Positions 35,186-43,125 of a stretch of 64,000 bases of DNA are shown in pieces (positions within the stretch are counted from its first letter, which is position 1; the number at the start of each line of letters is the position of its first letter). Where the stretch lies: positions 1 through 64,000 of the forward strand of contig JAJEGM010000048.1 of assembly GCA_022819825.1 (NCBI GenBank). Reading direction: 5' to 3'. Position numbers and translations under genes: made by a program. The notes under the pieces were generated by a model. That model worked only from the letters and a program-made list of their open reading frames with translations, did not search any database and was not told the DNA's origin. This stretch comes from Acidimicrobiia bacterium. GTDB lineage: Bacteria > Actinomycetota > Acidimicrobiia > Acidimicrobiales > Bin134.

Positions 35186-36652
35186 TCAGCTAGCGATCTG
35201 CTCACCAAGCTGTTTGAGGCGTTGTTGAATGACTCGTGGGGCAGTGGCAAGGACGTATCCAGTTGAAGCCGTGCCTTGGACTGCGCCCGCCAATGGGCTG
35301 GCAAGAGTGTCCAGTGTCTGTTGGATTTCCTGCTCGGAACTGGGCTTGTCGGGCTGCTCGATCATCACCATGAGTTGTGATGCAGTAAGTGGCCCAAAAG
35401 CGCCGGTCCTCTCAGCCAATTTCTCACAGAGCTCGACTGCGAGATTCCGAAGCCGGCCCAAGTCCTCGGCCGCCCTGCTGGTCGGTGTCGTGTCGACAGC
35501 ACCGCCAACCTCGAAGAGCGCACGGTAATCCTGGAGGCTTAGTGGCGCTTCGGCGTGCTGGATGCACAGGTCAGCAAGTTGTTCAGTTGAGAGCACCGCC
35601 ACCGACTTATCGATTGCCCGGCTCATCAGGCGTTGGCCAGAGGGGTTCGGTCCCACCAGCATTGAATAGTCGGCATTGTGCTGTCTGCGATGTTCTTCGA
35701 GGGTGACCCAGTCCACCTGGTGATCACCCAGGGAGCCAGAGCCGACTGTTTTGGCGTCTATGGCCACTGTGAAGGAGTCGTTCTTGCCCAACGGTGCTGT
35801 GGCCAGCACGTCAGTCTTGCCGCTGCCGCCTAGCTTCTCAGCGTCGAATCCAAGAAACCGGAGCGCATCTCGAACAGCGATCTCCAACCGATCCGGGCTT
35901 TTGCTGTTGGTGGCTGCGTCTCGGATTTCGCGTGCGAGAGCTTCAGCAGGGGAGAGGGCGTTCTCTGCCGGGGATTCATCTGACTCAGGGACGGTGGTCG
36001 AGGATGTGGTCTTGGGAGGGGAAGAAGGTGTGCTGCTGGATTGAGGTTTAGGGGGGAACTGCGGACGAGAGTGTTCTGATTCCGAGTTGGGGGTATGGAC
36101 GATCAGCTTGGCTAGCAGGTCGCGTCCCGCATCCGTGATCGCCAAGCGGCCGCTACCAATGGGTTCGATCAGCTTGGCTGATTGGAGCCAGCCCCTCCGT
36201 CTTTGGACTTGAGCCTTGCTATCCCAGTTCAAACCCAAGGCCTTCGCTGCTTGACGAAGCTCTTCGGTTGAACGGGGTTGGGTCCGCAACTCTGCTAGTA
36301 GTTCTCCGACGAATTGAACCCGGCTGTGCAGGAGCGCAATCAAGATGCCGTCGTCGTGGGTTTCGTACCATCGACTTGCTTGCTTTGTGAGATAGAGCAA
36401 GCCGTTTGTGTATTCAAGGATGCCACCCTTGCGGAGAAAATTCTCTTTACCCTCGGCGCTGCCTGGGGTCAATTTGTAGTTGTTCCGAAGCCATGTGACC
36501 AGGCTCTGAGATGTTGGATGTCGCGTGGCGGTGTGCTCACAGATGTTACGCAAAGTTCCGGTGTAGCCTGCATACCCGCCCGGCAAAGTCCCGATGTTCT
36601 TGCCGCGCTGCTCCCAAGGAAGCGGGGGTGGGATGTCGGCTGGGTTGGTCAT
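35186..36652 (-). CDS. Orphan restriction endonuclease-like protein (PD-(D/E)XK)
   Basis: This 488-residue protein has an N-terminal region (about 30-185) that looks like tandem winged helices, with a repeat of a 'YLT/AIT...LL' end. A low-complexity Ser/Pro/Thr linker (190-225) follows, then a nuclease core at about 250-345: Glu257, Asp281 in GSGKTDVLA and Asp299-x-Lys301 in AIDAKT. A C-terminal helical domain closes it. No methyltransferase or other restriction subunit is adjacent, so it may be a type IV-like or modification-dependent enzyme, or a stand-alone defence nuclease. Confidence 0.7.
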   Translation of the reverse strand: MTNPADIPPPLPWEQRGKNIGTLPGGYAGYTGTLRNICEHTATRHPTSQSLVTWLRNNYKLTPGSAEGKENFLRKGGILEYTNGLLYLTKQASRWYETHDDGILIALLHSRVQFVGELLAELRTQPRSTEELRQAAKALGLNWDSKAQVQRRRGWLQSAKLIEPIGSGRLAITDAGRDLLAKLIVHTPNSESEHSRPQFPPKPQSSSTPSSPPKTTSSTTVPESDESPAENALSPAEALAREIRDAATNSKSPDRLEIAVRDALRFLGFDAEKLGGSGKTDVLATAPLGKNDSFTVAIDAKTVGSGSLGDHQVDWVTLEEHRRQHNADYSMLVGPNPSGQRLMSRAIDKSVAVLSTEQLADLCIQHAEAPLSLQDYRALFEVGGAVDTTPTSRAAEDLGRLRNLAVELCEKLAERTGAFGPLTASQLMVMIEQPDKPSSEQEIQQTLDTLASPLAGAVQGTASTGYVLATAPRVIQQRLKQLGEQIAS

Positions 36653-36686
36653 GCAGGGGTAACCGTACTGAATCAGTCGGTTACGG

Positions 36687-37262
36687 TCAGTCTTGCTTGG
36701 TTTTGCCTTTGGCTTTTTGGGCTTTTTTCCAGGCCCTGACCTCCGCTAGGGCTTCGGGGCTGTCTATGTCGGCGACGGTGCGGGGGGTGGCGTCGGAGAA
36801 GGGGCCGGCGGCGGCTTCCCAGCCTTCGGGGGTGATGTTGAAGCGCTTGGCCAGCAGGGCGAGGAAGATCTTGGCCTTTTCGTCGCCGTAGCCGGGGAGG
36901 GCTTTGAGCCGCTTGAGCAGGTCTTGGCCGGTGGGGGCTTCGGCCCACAGCTTGGCGGCGTTGCCGTCGTATTCGTCCACGATGTGGCGGGCTAGGTCTT
37001 GGGCTCGGCGGGCCATCGATCCGGGGAAGCGGTGCAGGGCGGGCTTCTCCTTGAAGGCGGCCTCGGCCTTCTCGGGGTCCATCTCAGCCAAACCTGCGGC
37101 GGAGAAGTCCTCGGGGATGCGCTCCTTCAACCGCAGGGGCGACTTGAAGGCCCATTCCATGGGGATCTGCTGGTCGAGCATCATGGCCAGCAGCAGGGCG
37201 AACGGATCGTCGATGAGGAGTTGGTCGGCGTCGTGATCACCGGTGACGGCAAGTGTTCCCAT
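36687..37262 (-). CDS. HhH-GPD-type base-excision repair protein
   Basis: This 191-residue protein fits the small actinobacterial HhH-GPD group. The helix-hairpin-helix is LKALPGYGDEKAKIFLALLAKRF, but no catalytic Lys/Asp pattern as in EndoIII or AlkA is obvious. The N-terminal block DPFALLLAMMLDQQIPMEWAF is characteristic. The Lys-rich C-terminal tail may bind DNA. It is downstream of, and on the same strand as, nothing essential; the orphan nuclease starts 35 bases after its opposite end. Confidence 0.82.
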   Translation of the reverse strand: MGTLAVTGDHDADQLLIDDPFALLLAMMLDQQIPMEWAFKSPLRLKERIPEDFSAAGLAEMDPEKAEAAFKEKPALHRFPGSMARRAQDLARHIVDEYDGNAAKLWAEAPTGQDLLKRLKALPGYGDEKAKIFLALLAKRFNITPEGWEAAAGPFSDATPRTVADIDSPEALAEVRAWKKAQKAKGKTKQD

Positions 37263-37329
37263 CCCCCCATCGTACTGGCCGCCGAAGGAAGATCACGAGG
37301 GAAAGACCGTGAGGACGTAGCCTGGAACC

Positions 37330-37539
37330 GTGATTCGATCACTAGCCAAGTTGCTCGCGCGTCCCAGCCTTTGGACGACGGCCATTCGGCTCGGATGGCG
37401 GTTGAGGCTGGCCCCCGATCCGGCATATTTGAGGTTCCGGATGGTCACCATGTACGGGAATGCTGAAGCCCAGCCCCGCGCCCATGACCTGGTTACCTAC
37501 CTGCAATGGTGCAGGTCTTGGGAGCGGACCACGAGGTAA
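37330..37539 (+). CDS. Possible small protein, function unknown
   Basis: This 69-residue open frame starts with GTG (MIRSLAKLLARPSLWTTAI). It is rich in Arg, Leu and Trp, with normal-looking use of Tyr and Met, and ends before a small hairpin. There is no homology signal by eye and no clear Shine-Dalgarno site. It could be real because it fills an otherwise empty gap. Confidence 0.45.
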   Translation: MIRSLAKLLARPSLWTTAIRLGWRLRLAPDPAYLRFRMVTMYGNAEAQPRAHDLVTYLQWCRSWERTTR

Positions 37540-37546
37540 AGCCTTG

Positions 37547-37572
37547 TTGAACCGCCCCTTGCGGGCATTCAA
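37547..37572 (+). terminator. Weak hairpin between two small genes
   Basis: TTGAA (37547-37551) pairs with TTCAA (37568-37572), and CCGC with GCGG inside, around CCCTT. No T tract follows. It is a possible end for the 37330 transcript. Confidence 0.3.
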
Positions 37573-37623
37573 CCCAGAGGTGTGTTCTAGGTAATCCGCG
37601 CAAGGCAGCCCGGTGGGTTCACT

Positions 37624-38154
37624 ATGGTTTCCACCATGAGCCGGGCGCTGGTGCTCAACGCATCCTTCGAGCCGCTGAGTGTGGTGTCTCCCCGGCGCGC
37701 CCTAGTGCTGGTGATGGCCGAGAAGGCTGAAGTCGTGCTGGAGTCGGGCGAGCGAATCCGCTCGGAGCGGCTCGACCTGCCAGTGCCGTCGGTGGTCCGA
37801 CTGCGCTACTACGTCAAAGTGCCGTTCTTCCGCACCGGCGGGCTCAGCCGCCGGGGAGTGTTCGCCCGCGATGAATACCGCTGCCAGTACTGCGGTCGCC
37901 ACGCCGACTCCATCGACCACGTGCGGCCCCGCAGCCGGGGCGGCACTCACTCCTGGGAGAACGTGGTGGCCGCCTGTCGCCGGTGCAACATGGCCAAACG
38001 AGATCGGCTGCTCTCGGAGACGCAGATGAGGCTGATGCGCCCGCCGGCCGAGCCACCCCGCTCGGCCTGGGTAGCTTCGGCCGTGGGCCATGTGCCTTCC
38101 GACTGGCTGCCCTACCTAGACCCAGCAGCCGAGTCCGTCGCCCAGACTGCTTGA
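37624..38154 (+). CDS. HNH endonuclease family protein
   Basis: This 176-residue HNH protein starts at ATG 37624 (GGTGGG 6 bases upstream) or at ATG 37636 (MSRALVLNASFEPLSVV). The HNH site is CQYCGRHADSIDHVRPRSRGG, then SWENVVAACRRCNMAKRDR. This is a widely conserved single-copy actinobacterial type, separate from DUF222 proteins. The true substrate is not known. Confidence 0.9.
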   Translation: MVSTMSRALVLNASFEPLSVVSPRRALVLVMAEKAEVVLESGERIRSERLDLPVPSVVRLRYYVKVPFFRTGGLSRRGVFARDEYRCQYCGRHADSIDHVRPRSRGGTHSWENVVAACRRCNMAKRDRLLSETQMRLMRPPAEPPRSAWVASAVGHVPSDWLPYLDPAAESVAQTA

Positions 38155-38186
38155 GCCCGTCGCGGGATGCCCGACGACATGGATCG

Positions 38187-38867
38187 GTGAACACCAAGAC
38201 AGAACCTCTTTCGATCCAAGGGGGGTGGAAGGCGCACCGGCTGAGCGGAACGGTGGGGGAGTTGCATGCCCTGAGTCCCGATCCCGGTGCTGATCGGGAA
38301 GTGTGGCTGATGTCGCCCCTCGACACCGCGCTGGTGCTGGGGTCGGCCCAACCCGAGGAGACCGCCTCGAGCCCGATCACCGAAAGCACTGCGGTGGTGC
38401 GGCGCCGCAGCGGAGGGGGCGCAGTGCTGGTGGCCCCGGACCACTCGGTGTGGATCGACGTGGTAATCGGCCGGAGCGACCCGCTCTGGGACGACGACGT
38501 GAACCGGGCCCCCCTATGGCTGGGGGATACGTGGGTGGCGACCCTGGCCTCGCTGGGCATCACGCACGGGGAAGTATTCGACCGCTATGAACCCGGCCCG
38601 TGGGGACGGTTGGCCTGCTTCGCCAGCCGGGGGCCGGGCGAGGTGCTGGTGGGCGGGGCCAAAGCGGTGGGCATCACCCAGCGCCGCACCCGGACCACTG
38701 CACGATTCCAAACCCTCTTGTATCGCCACTGGGCCCCCGAGGAGCTATTTGCTCGCCTGGCGGAGTCATCTGAGGAGCTTCGAAACGCCCTCTCGTCGGC
38801 CGCGTGGCCAGTAGACGCCCAGCCCGACGACATTCACACCGCGTTCTTAGCCTCGCTGCCTCGTTAG
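38187..38867 (+). CDS. Lipoate-protein ligase A-like (BPL/LPL domain) protein
   Basis: This protein of about 226 residues has the cofactor-transferase fold. The lipoate-site motif RRRSGGGAVLVA and the ATP/Lys block GGAKAVGITQRRTRTTARFQT are clear. It may attach lipoate or octanoate to E2 or GcvH domains. None of these partners is in the window. The GTG at 38187 is the likely start; the frame stays open upstream inside the HNH gene. Confidence 0.85.
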   Translation: MNTKTEPLSIQGGWKAHRLSGTVGELHALSPDPGADREVWLMSPLDTALVLGSAQPEETASSPITESTAVVRRRSGGGAVLVAPDHSVWIDVVIGRSDPLWDDDVNRAPLWLGDTWVATLASLGITHGEVFDRYEPGPWGRLACFASRGPGEVLVGGAKAVGITQRRTRTTARFQTLLYRHWAPEELFARLAESSEELRNALSSAAWPVDAQPDDIHTAFLASLPR

Positions 38868-39005
38868 GCGGCCCAAGAGACCTCTCTGCCCAGTTATCCG
38901 GCCCAAGAGGGATCGCTCATCGCGCCCATGCTCATTCACATTCGCGGCTCCCCGCGAGCTCGGTGGAACCCCGGCCCTCTAGTTCACTGCATAGAGTTGC
39001 GCTGG

Positions 39006-39050
39006 TGGGGCTATGGGGGATAGTGTGGGACGAAGTGGGAGAAAAGGGGA
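39006..39050 (+). promoter_or_regulatory. MraZ operator: five G boxes at 10-bp steps
   Basis: Five boxes start at 39006 (TGGGG), 39016 (GGGGA), 39026 (TGGGA), 39036 (TGGGA) and 39046 (GGGGA), each exactly 10 bases apart. E. coli MraZ binds TGGGN repeats with 5-base spacers, the same pitch. The array ends 27 bases before the mraZ GTG, so it would give autoregulation of the dcw operon. Confidence 0.7.
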
Positions 39051-39077
39051 ATTGCTCGGGACCCGTTGGGGGGAATC

Positions 39078-39485
39078 GTGCTCACCGGTGAGCACACTCG
39101 CTCCCTGGACGACAAGGGCCGGCTCTCGTTGCCGCCGGCCTTCCGCTCGGTGCTGGCCGAAGGGGCGTACGTGGCCATCTACAGGCAGTGCCTCGGCATC
39201 TGGACTGCCGAAGAGGCCCGCAGTGCGCTGGAGCGATTCGAGGCGGCGGTTCGGGCCGGAGAGGCCTCCGGCGACGAGCTCCGGGCATTCTCCTCCAGCC
39301 TCGAACCGGCCACCGTGGATGCCCAAGGCCGGTTGAACCTCCCCTCCTCCAAGCGTGAGGTGCTGGGTCTGGACAAGAACGTGGTGCTGGTCGGTGTGTT
39401 CAACCGCGGCGAGGTGTGGAACGCGGAGCAATGGCAGTCGCTGCAAGCCGAACTCGGCGAGGCAGACGTAGACCGGTGGTTGTGA
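39078..39485 (+). CDS. mraZ: Transcriptional regulator MraZ
   Basis: This 135-residue AbrB-like double-domain regulator opens the dcw cluster. The two conserved blocks are HTRSLDDKGRLSLPPAFR near the N-terminus and TVDAQGRLNLPSSKREVLGL in the second half. The GTG at 39078 is chosen over the TTG at 39066 because family members begin just before the HTLD block. A GGGGGG stretch serves as the Shine-Dalgarno site. The 10-bp-spaced boxes upstream are its likely target. Confidence 0.93.
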   Translation: MLTGEHTRSLDDKGRLSLPPAFRSVLAEGAYVAIYRQCLGIWTAEEARSALERFEAAVRAGEASGDELRAFSSSLEPATVDAQGRLNLPSSKREVLGLDKNVVLVGVFNRGEVWNAEQWQSLQAELGEADVDRWL

Positions 39486-39509
39486 TGTGGATTCGCAGAC
39501 AGAAAACAG

Positions 39510-39690
39510 GGTCGGTGACCTCCATGTAGGCCGACCAGGAGTGCGCTCATGGGCAGTCCTCCGTCCGACGAGATGGAAGGCCCCTACTCCGCCCGCTTGC
39601 CATCTGACACAACCGGGGAGAAATCCCGGAGTGCGGTCGCCGGGCGGAGGACTGCCGATGGGCGACATTCTTGCCGTCCGATCCCATCGG
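39510..39690 (+). ncRNA. Structured leader RNA upstream of rsmH
   Basis: The 264 bases between mraZ and rsmH hold strong RNA structure. A hairpin (39510-39515 with 39531-39536, extended inside) comes first. A 16-bp stem (39552-39567 with 39641-39656, one G-U) then closes a junction with two inner hairpins: 39571-39576/39600-39605 and 39613-39617/39625-39629. An 8-bp stem follows (39655-39662/39683-39690), sharing two bases with the long stem. A structured 'mraW RNA motif' has been predicted in this position in other Actinobacteria; identity with it is inferred. Confidence 0.7.
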
Positions 39691-39749
39691 GCGCAAAAAA
39701 CAGGCCCTTCACGCAGCAGTCTGCTGAGCCGCCAGGGAGGTGAAAAATC

Positions 39750-40730
39750 ATGAACGGGGGGACACCGACAGCGATCGAACGTCGTTTCGTCCATCACCCC
39801 GTCATGGTGACAGAAGTGGTGGAGCACCTGTCTACGGTCCCGTCGGGAGCCTTTCTCGACGCCACCGTGGGCGGGGGAGGTCACGCTCGGGCGCTCTTGA
39901 ACGCCCGCCCTGACCTCTCGCTAATAGGCCTCGACCGTGACCCCTCCGCGGTCGAGGCCGCCACCACCGTCTTGGCCGGCCGCGGCGCCACGATCCACCA
40001 CGCCAGCTTCGGCCAGCTGGGCGACGTTCTGGATTCCCTGGGCGTTGCCCGCATTGTGGGATCGCTGTTCGACTTCGGGGTGAGCTCTCCGCAACTGGAC
40101 CAGCCCGAGCGCGGGTTCAGCTATCGCCACGATGGTCCGCTGGACATGAGGATGGACGGCGGCCAGCAGCTCTCGGCCGACGAAGTGGTGAACACCTGGT
40201 CAACAGACGAACTGGTCAAGATCCTGCGCTCTTACGGCGATGAGCGCTACGCCCACCGCATCGCCGCCGCCATCGCTTCGGCTCGGCCGATCGGGTCTAC
40301 CACCGAGTTGGCCGAGGTGGTTCGCAATGCCATTCCCGCTCCCGCCCGCCGCCGGGGAGGCCACCCGGCCAAGCGGACCTTCCAGGCCATTCGCATTGCG
40401 GTAAACGATGAGCTGAACCAGATCGAGCCTGCCTTGGAAACAACCATAAACCGGATGGCACCCGAAGGCCGGGGGGTGGTCCTCAGCTACCACAGCGGGG
40501 AGGACCGCATCGTCAAACAGGTTCTCCGCCGCCGGGCCGGACTTTCCGACGAGTCCCGCTATCTGGGACTGCCCCGCTCTGACACCCAGGCCCCACCCGC
40601 AATCGAATTGGTTCCCCGAGGCAGTCGCAAGCCCAGCCCTGCGGAGGTGGCCGACAACCCCCGAGCCTCCAGCGCCCGCTTTCGGGCCTTCTGCAAGCTG
40701 GGGGCCGACCAGGGTGAGGTGATCGGCTAA
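39750..40730 (+). CDS. rsmH: 16S rRNA (cytosine1402-N4)-methyltransferase
   Basis: This 326-residue SAM methyltransferase (MraW) modifies C1402 of 16S rRNA. It has VHHPVMVTEVVEHL, the SAM site FLDATVGGGGHA, FDFGVSSPQLD, and VLSYHSGEDRIVK near the C-terminus. A strong Shine-Dalgarno site (GGGAGGTGA) precedes the ATG. The stop codon overlaps the ftsL start (TAATG). Confidence 0.96.
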   Translation: MNGGTPTAIERRFVHHPVMVTEVVEHLSTVPSGAFLDATVGGGGHARALLNARPDLSLIGLDRDPSAVEAATTVLAGRGATIHHASFGQLGDVLDSLGVARIVGSLFDFGVSSPQLDQPERGFSYRHDGPLDMRMDGGQQLSADEVVNTWSTDELVKILRSYGDERYAHRIAAAIASARPIGSTTELAEVVRNAIPAPARRRGGHPAKRTFQAIRIAVNDELNQIEPALETTINRMAPEGRGVVLSYHSGEDRIVKQVLRRRAGLSDESRYLGLPRSDTQAPPAIELVPRGSRKPSPAEVADNPRASSARFRAFCKLGADQGEVIG

Positions 40731-41119
40731 TGGTCGCCCCGCAACACCGCCCCCAACCGTCGCCGGCCGACCCGGCCCACCAGACCGACCAGCCCCGCCA
40801 GCACCTCCGGGCGGCGCCACGGCCGAAACGCAGGCTGATGCCCGTGCTGGGCTGGGCTGCGGCCATCACCGTGGTTGTCGCCCTGTTCGCCCTCGCCCTC
40901 CTTCATGCCGTGATCGTGGACCGGCAAACCACTCTCGACAATCTGAATCAGCAGATTGAAGACGTTCGAGCCGTGAACGACCGATTGCAGCTCAACGTGG
41001 CCAGGGCAGAAGCTCCCAACCGCATCGTGGCCGAGGCGCTGTACCGGTTGGGGATGGTGGAGCCCGATGGCCGGACCTACCTGCCCCCGCTGGAATCGGA
41101 CGAGGGTGGAGCGAGGTGA
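40730..41119 (+). CDS. ftsL: FtsL-like cell division protein
   Basis: This 129-residue bitopic membrane protein has a Pro/Gln-rich cytoplasmic part, one helix (about 41-63) and a short coiled coil (QTTLDNLNQQIEDVRAVNDRLQ) as in FtsL. It would join FtsQ and FtsB to the divisome. Assignment rests on topology and gene order, since FtsL sequences are poorly conserved. It overlaps ftsI by 4 bases. Confidence 0.85.
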   Translation: MVAPQHRPQPSPADPAHQTDQPRQHLRAAPRPKRRLMPVLGWAAAITVVVALFALALLHAVIVDRQTTLDNLNQQIEDVRAVNDRLQLNVARAEAPNRIVAEALYRLGMVEPDGRTYLPPLESDEGGAR

Positions 41120-43125
41120 GCCCTTCCGAGGAGGTTGCCGGGCGGAGCTCGCGACGTCGCCGTGGTACGGCCATGGCGGTGGTGTTCGCCTTGGTGGCCG
41201 TGGTTCTAGGCATCCGGCTGGCCGACCTTCAGCTCTTCAGCTCTGACGCCTTTGTGGAGTACGGCCAGCAGCAGCGAACCCGAACGGTCAAGCTGACCGC
41301 GGATCGGGGCCAAATCTACGACCGAAACGGAGTGGCGCTGGCGCTGTCGGTGCCGCAGTGGACAATCTGGGCCGACCCCAGCCAGGTGGATGACCCGGCG
41401 GCGGCCGCGGCTGCCCTTGCCCCCGTGCTGGACATGGACGGGAACCATCTGCTTCAACTGCTGAGCGAGCCCGACCAGCACGCCTATCTGGCTCGGACCG
41501 TGCCCGACGACATCGCTGCGGCAGTGGCCGACCTCAACATCAAGGGAGTCTTCCGGTTGGAGGAGTCCGCCCGATTCAACCCGGCCGGCTCCCACCTGGC
41601 GCGGGCCGTGGTCGGAACCGTGGATGTCGACCAAACGGGCATCAGCGGCATCGAATACCAGTACGACGAGTTGCTGGGCGGCGTGCCCGGCGAGATGGTG
41701 TTGGAGAGCAGCCAAGACGGCCGAACAATCCCCACCGGCGCCCGCCACATCAGACCCGCGCAGCCGGGGGTCGACCTGTACCTGACCATCGACCGCTCCT
41801 TGCAGTTCGAAGCCGAGCGGGCGCTGAAGAACCAGATTGAAGAGGTGAATGCCGCCAGCGGCACCGTCATCATCATGGTGCCCAGCACCGGCGAGATCCT
41901 GGCCATGGCCTCGGTGGGTCGAGACCAAGAGGGAAATCCGGTCTCCCTCAGCGAGAACCGGGCGGTGACCTGGGCATTCGAGCCCGGATCGGTGATGAAG
42001 AGCGTTGCACTCTCCGGGGTGATTGAGACGGGGCTGGGCGAGCCGCACCATGTGCGCGAAGTCAATCACTGGCTTGAGCTCTACGATCAGACGTTCACCG
42101 ACCACACCGAGTACGGGACCGTGCTCTACAGCATGGAGGAGATCCTGGCCCGTTCGTCCAACACCGGCACCGTGGAGTGGGCTCTGGTTCTGGGCTCCAC
42201 CCGCCTGGCTGCCTACATGTCCCGGTATGGGCTGGGGACGCCCACTGGGCTGGGTTTCAGGGGCGAGTCGTCGGGATTGGTCCCGCAACTCTTGAGCTGG
42301 AGCGGCACCGACGTGGCCAGCTTCGCGCTGGGCCAGGGCATTCTGGCCACCCCGTTGCAGGTGCTGATGGTGTACAACACCCTGGCCAACGGAGGGGTGC
42401 GGGTGCCGCCCACCCTGGTGCAGTCGGCCGTCGATGCCGATGGCCAGACGATCCGATTGGAACAGGGCGACCCGGTGAGGGTGGTCTCCGCGCACACTGC
42501 CTCACAGATGACCGACATGCTGGTCACGGTTGTGCGGGAGGGAACCGGACGAAATGCCCAGGTCGAGGGCTACTCCATCGCCGGCAAGACGGGAACCGGC
42601 CAGAAAGTGCTGTCAGGCGGCAACTATGAGGACGACGAGGGGTTCAGCCGCTACACGGCCACGTTTGCCGGCTTCTATCCTGCCGAGGATCCGCAGCTCT
42701 CGATGATCGTGGTGATCGACGAGCCGGTGACCAACTTCTACGCCAGCCAGTCGGCCGCTCCGCTGTTCGCCGAATTGGCCAAGTACTCCCTCCAACGCCT
42801 CCGCATCGCCCCTCCCGCCGACTACTTCACCCTCGGGTCCAAGTTGGGACCGGCCCCCACCCCCCAGCCGGCCCCAACCCTGGATCCGGCCGCTGCTTCC
42901 GACCCAGAAACAACCAGCACCCCCGAGCCCGCGGCCGAACCGACGGGACCAGAGCCGGTGGCGGAACCGGTTGAGCCTGAAGCGGTGGCCGAGCCCGAAC
43001 CGGTGGCTGAGCCGGAGCCGTCGGCAACGCCTTCGCCGGTTCCCACGTCGGAACCCACCGCCGAGCCGAACGCCCAGCCTGTGGCCGAGCCGGCACCAGC
43101 CCCTGGAGCCGAGAACGGGCCATGA
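41116..43125 (+). CDS. ftsI: Penicillin-binding protein, septal transpeptidase FtsI (PBP3)
   Basis: This 669-residue class B PBP crosslinks septal peptidoglycan. It has one N-terminal helix (19-36), a dimerisation-like domain, then the transpeptidase: S292-V-M-K in FEPGSVMKSV, S347-S-N, and K491-T-G in IAGKTGTGQ. A long tail of about 85 residues, rich in Pro, Glu and Ala (PEPVAEP-type repeats), follows the domain and is unusual for FtsI. The GTG start overlaps ftsL (GTGA). Confidence 0.95.
   Translation: MSPSEEVAGRSSRRRRGTAMAVVFALVAVVLGIRLADLQLFSSDAFVEYGQQQRTRTVKLTADRGQIYDRNGVALALSVPQWTIWADPSQVDDPAAAAAALAPVLDMDGNHLLQLLSEPDQHAYLARTVPDDIAAAVADLNIKGVFRLEESARFNPAGSHLARAVVGTVDVDQTGISGIEYQYDELLGGVPGEMVLESSQDGRTIPTGARHIRPAQPGVDLYLTIDRSLQFEAERALKNQIEEVNAASGTVIIMVPSTGEILAMASVGRDQEGNPVSLSENRAVTWAFEPGSVMKSVALSGVIETGLGEPHHVREVNHWLELYDQTFTDHTEYGTVLYSMEEILARSSNTGTVEWALVLGSTRLAAYMSRYGLGTPTGLGFRGESSGLVPQLLSWSGTDVASFALGQGILATPLQVLMVYNTLANGGVRVPPTLVQSAVDADGQTIRLEQGDPVRVVSAHTASQMTDMLVTVVREGTGRNAQVEGYSIAGKTGTGQKVLSGGNYEDDEGFSRYTATFAGFYPAEDPQLSMIVVIDEPVTNFYASQSAAPLFAELAKYSLQRLRIAPPADYFTLGSKLGPAPTPQPAPTLDPAAASDPETTSTPEPAAEPTGPEPVAEPVEPEAVAEPEPVAEPEPSATPSPVPTSEPTAEPNAQPVAEPAPAPGAENGP

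Noticed and set aside
39549-39743. A 64-codon open frame in the mraZ-rsmH gap, ending at the rsmH Shine-Dalgarno site.
   Set aside because: Its Ser/Arg/Pro-rich composition looks random and it covers the long RNA stems, so the structure explains the conservation better than a protein would.
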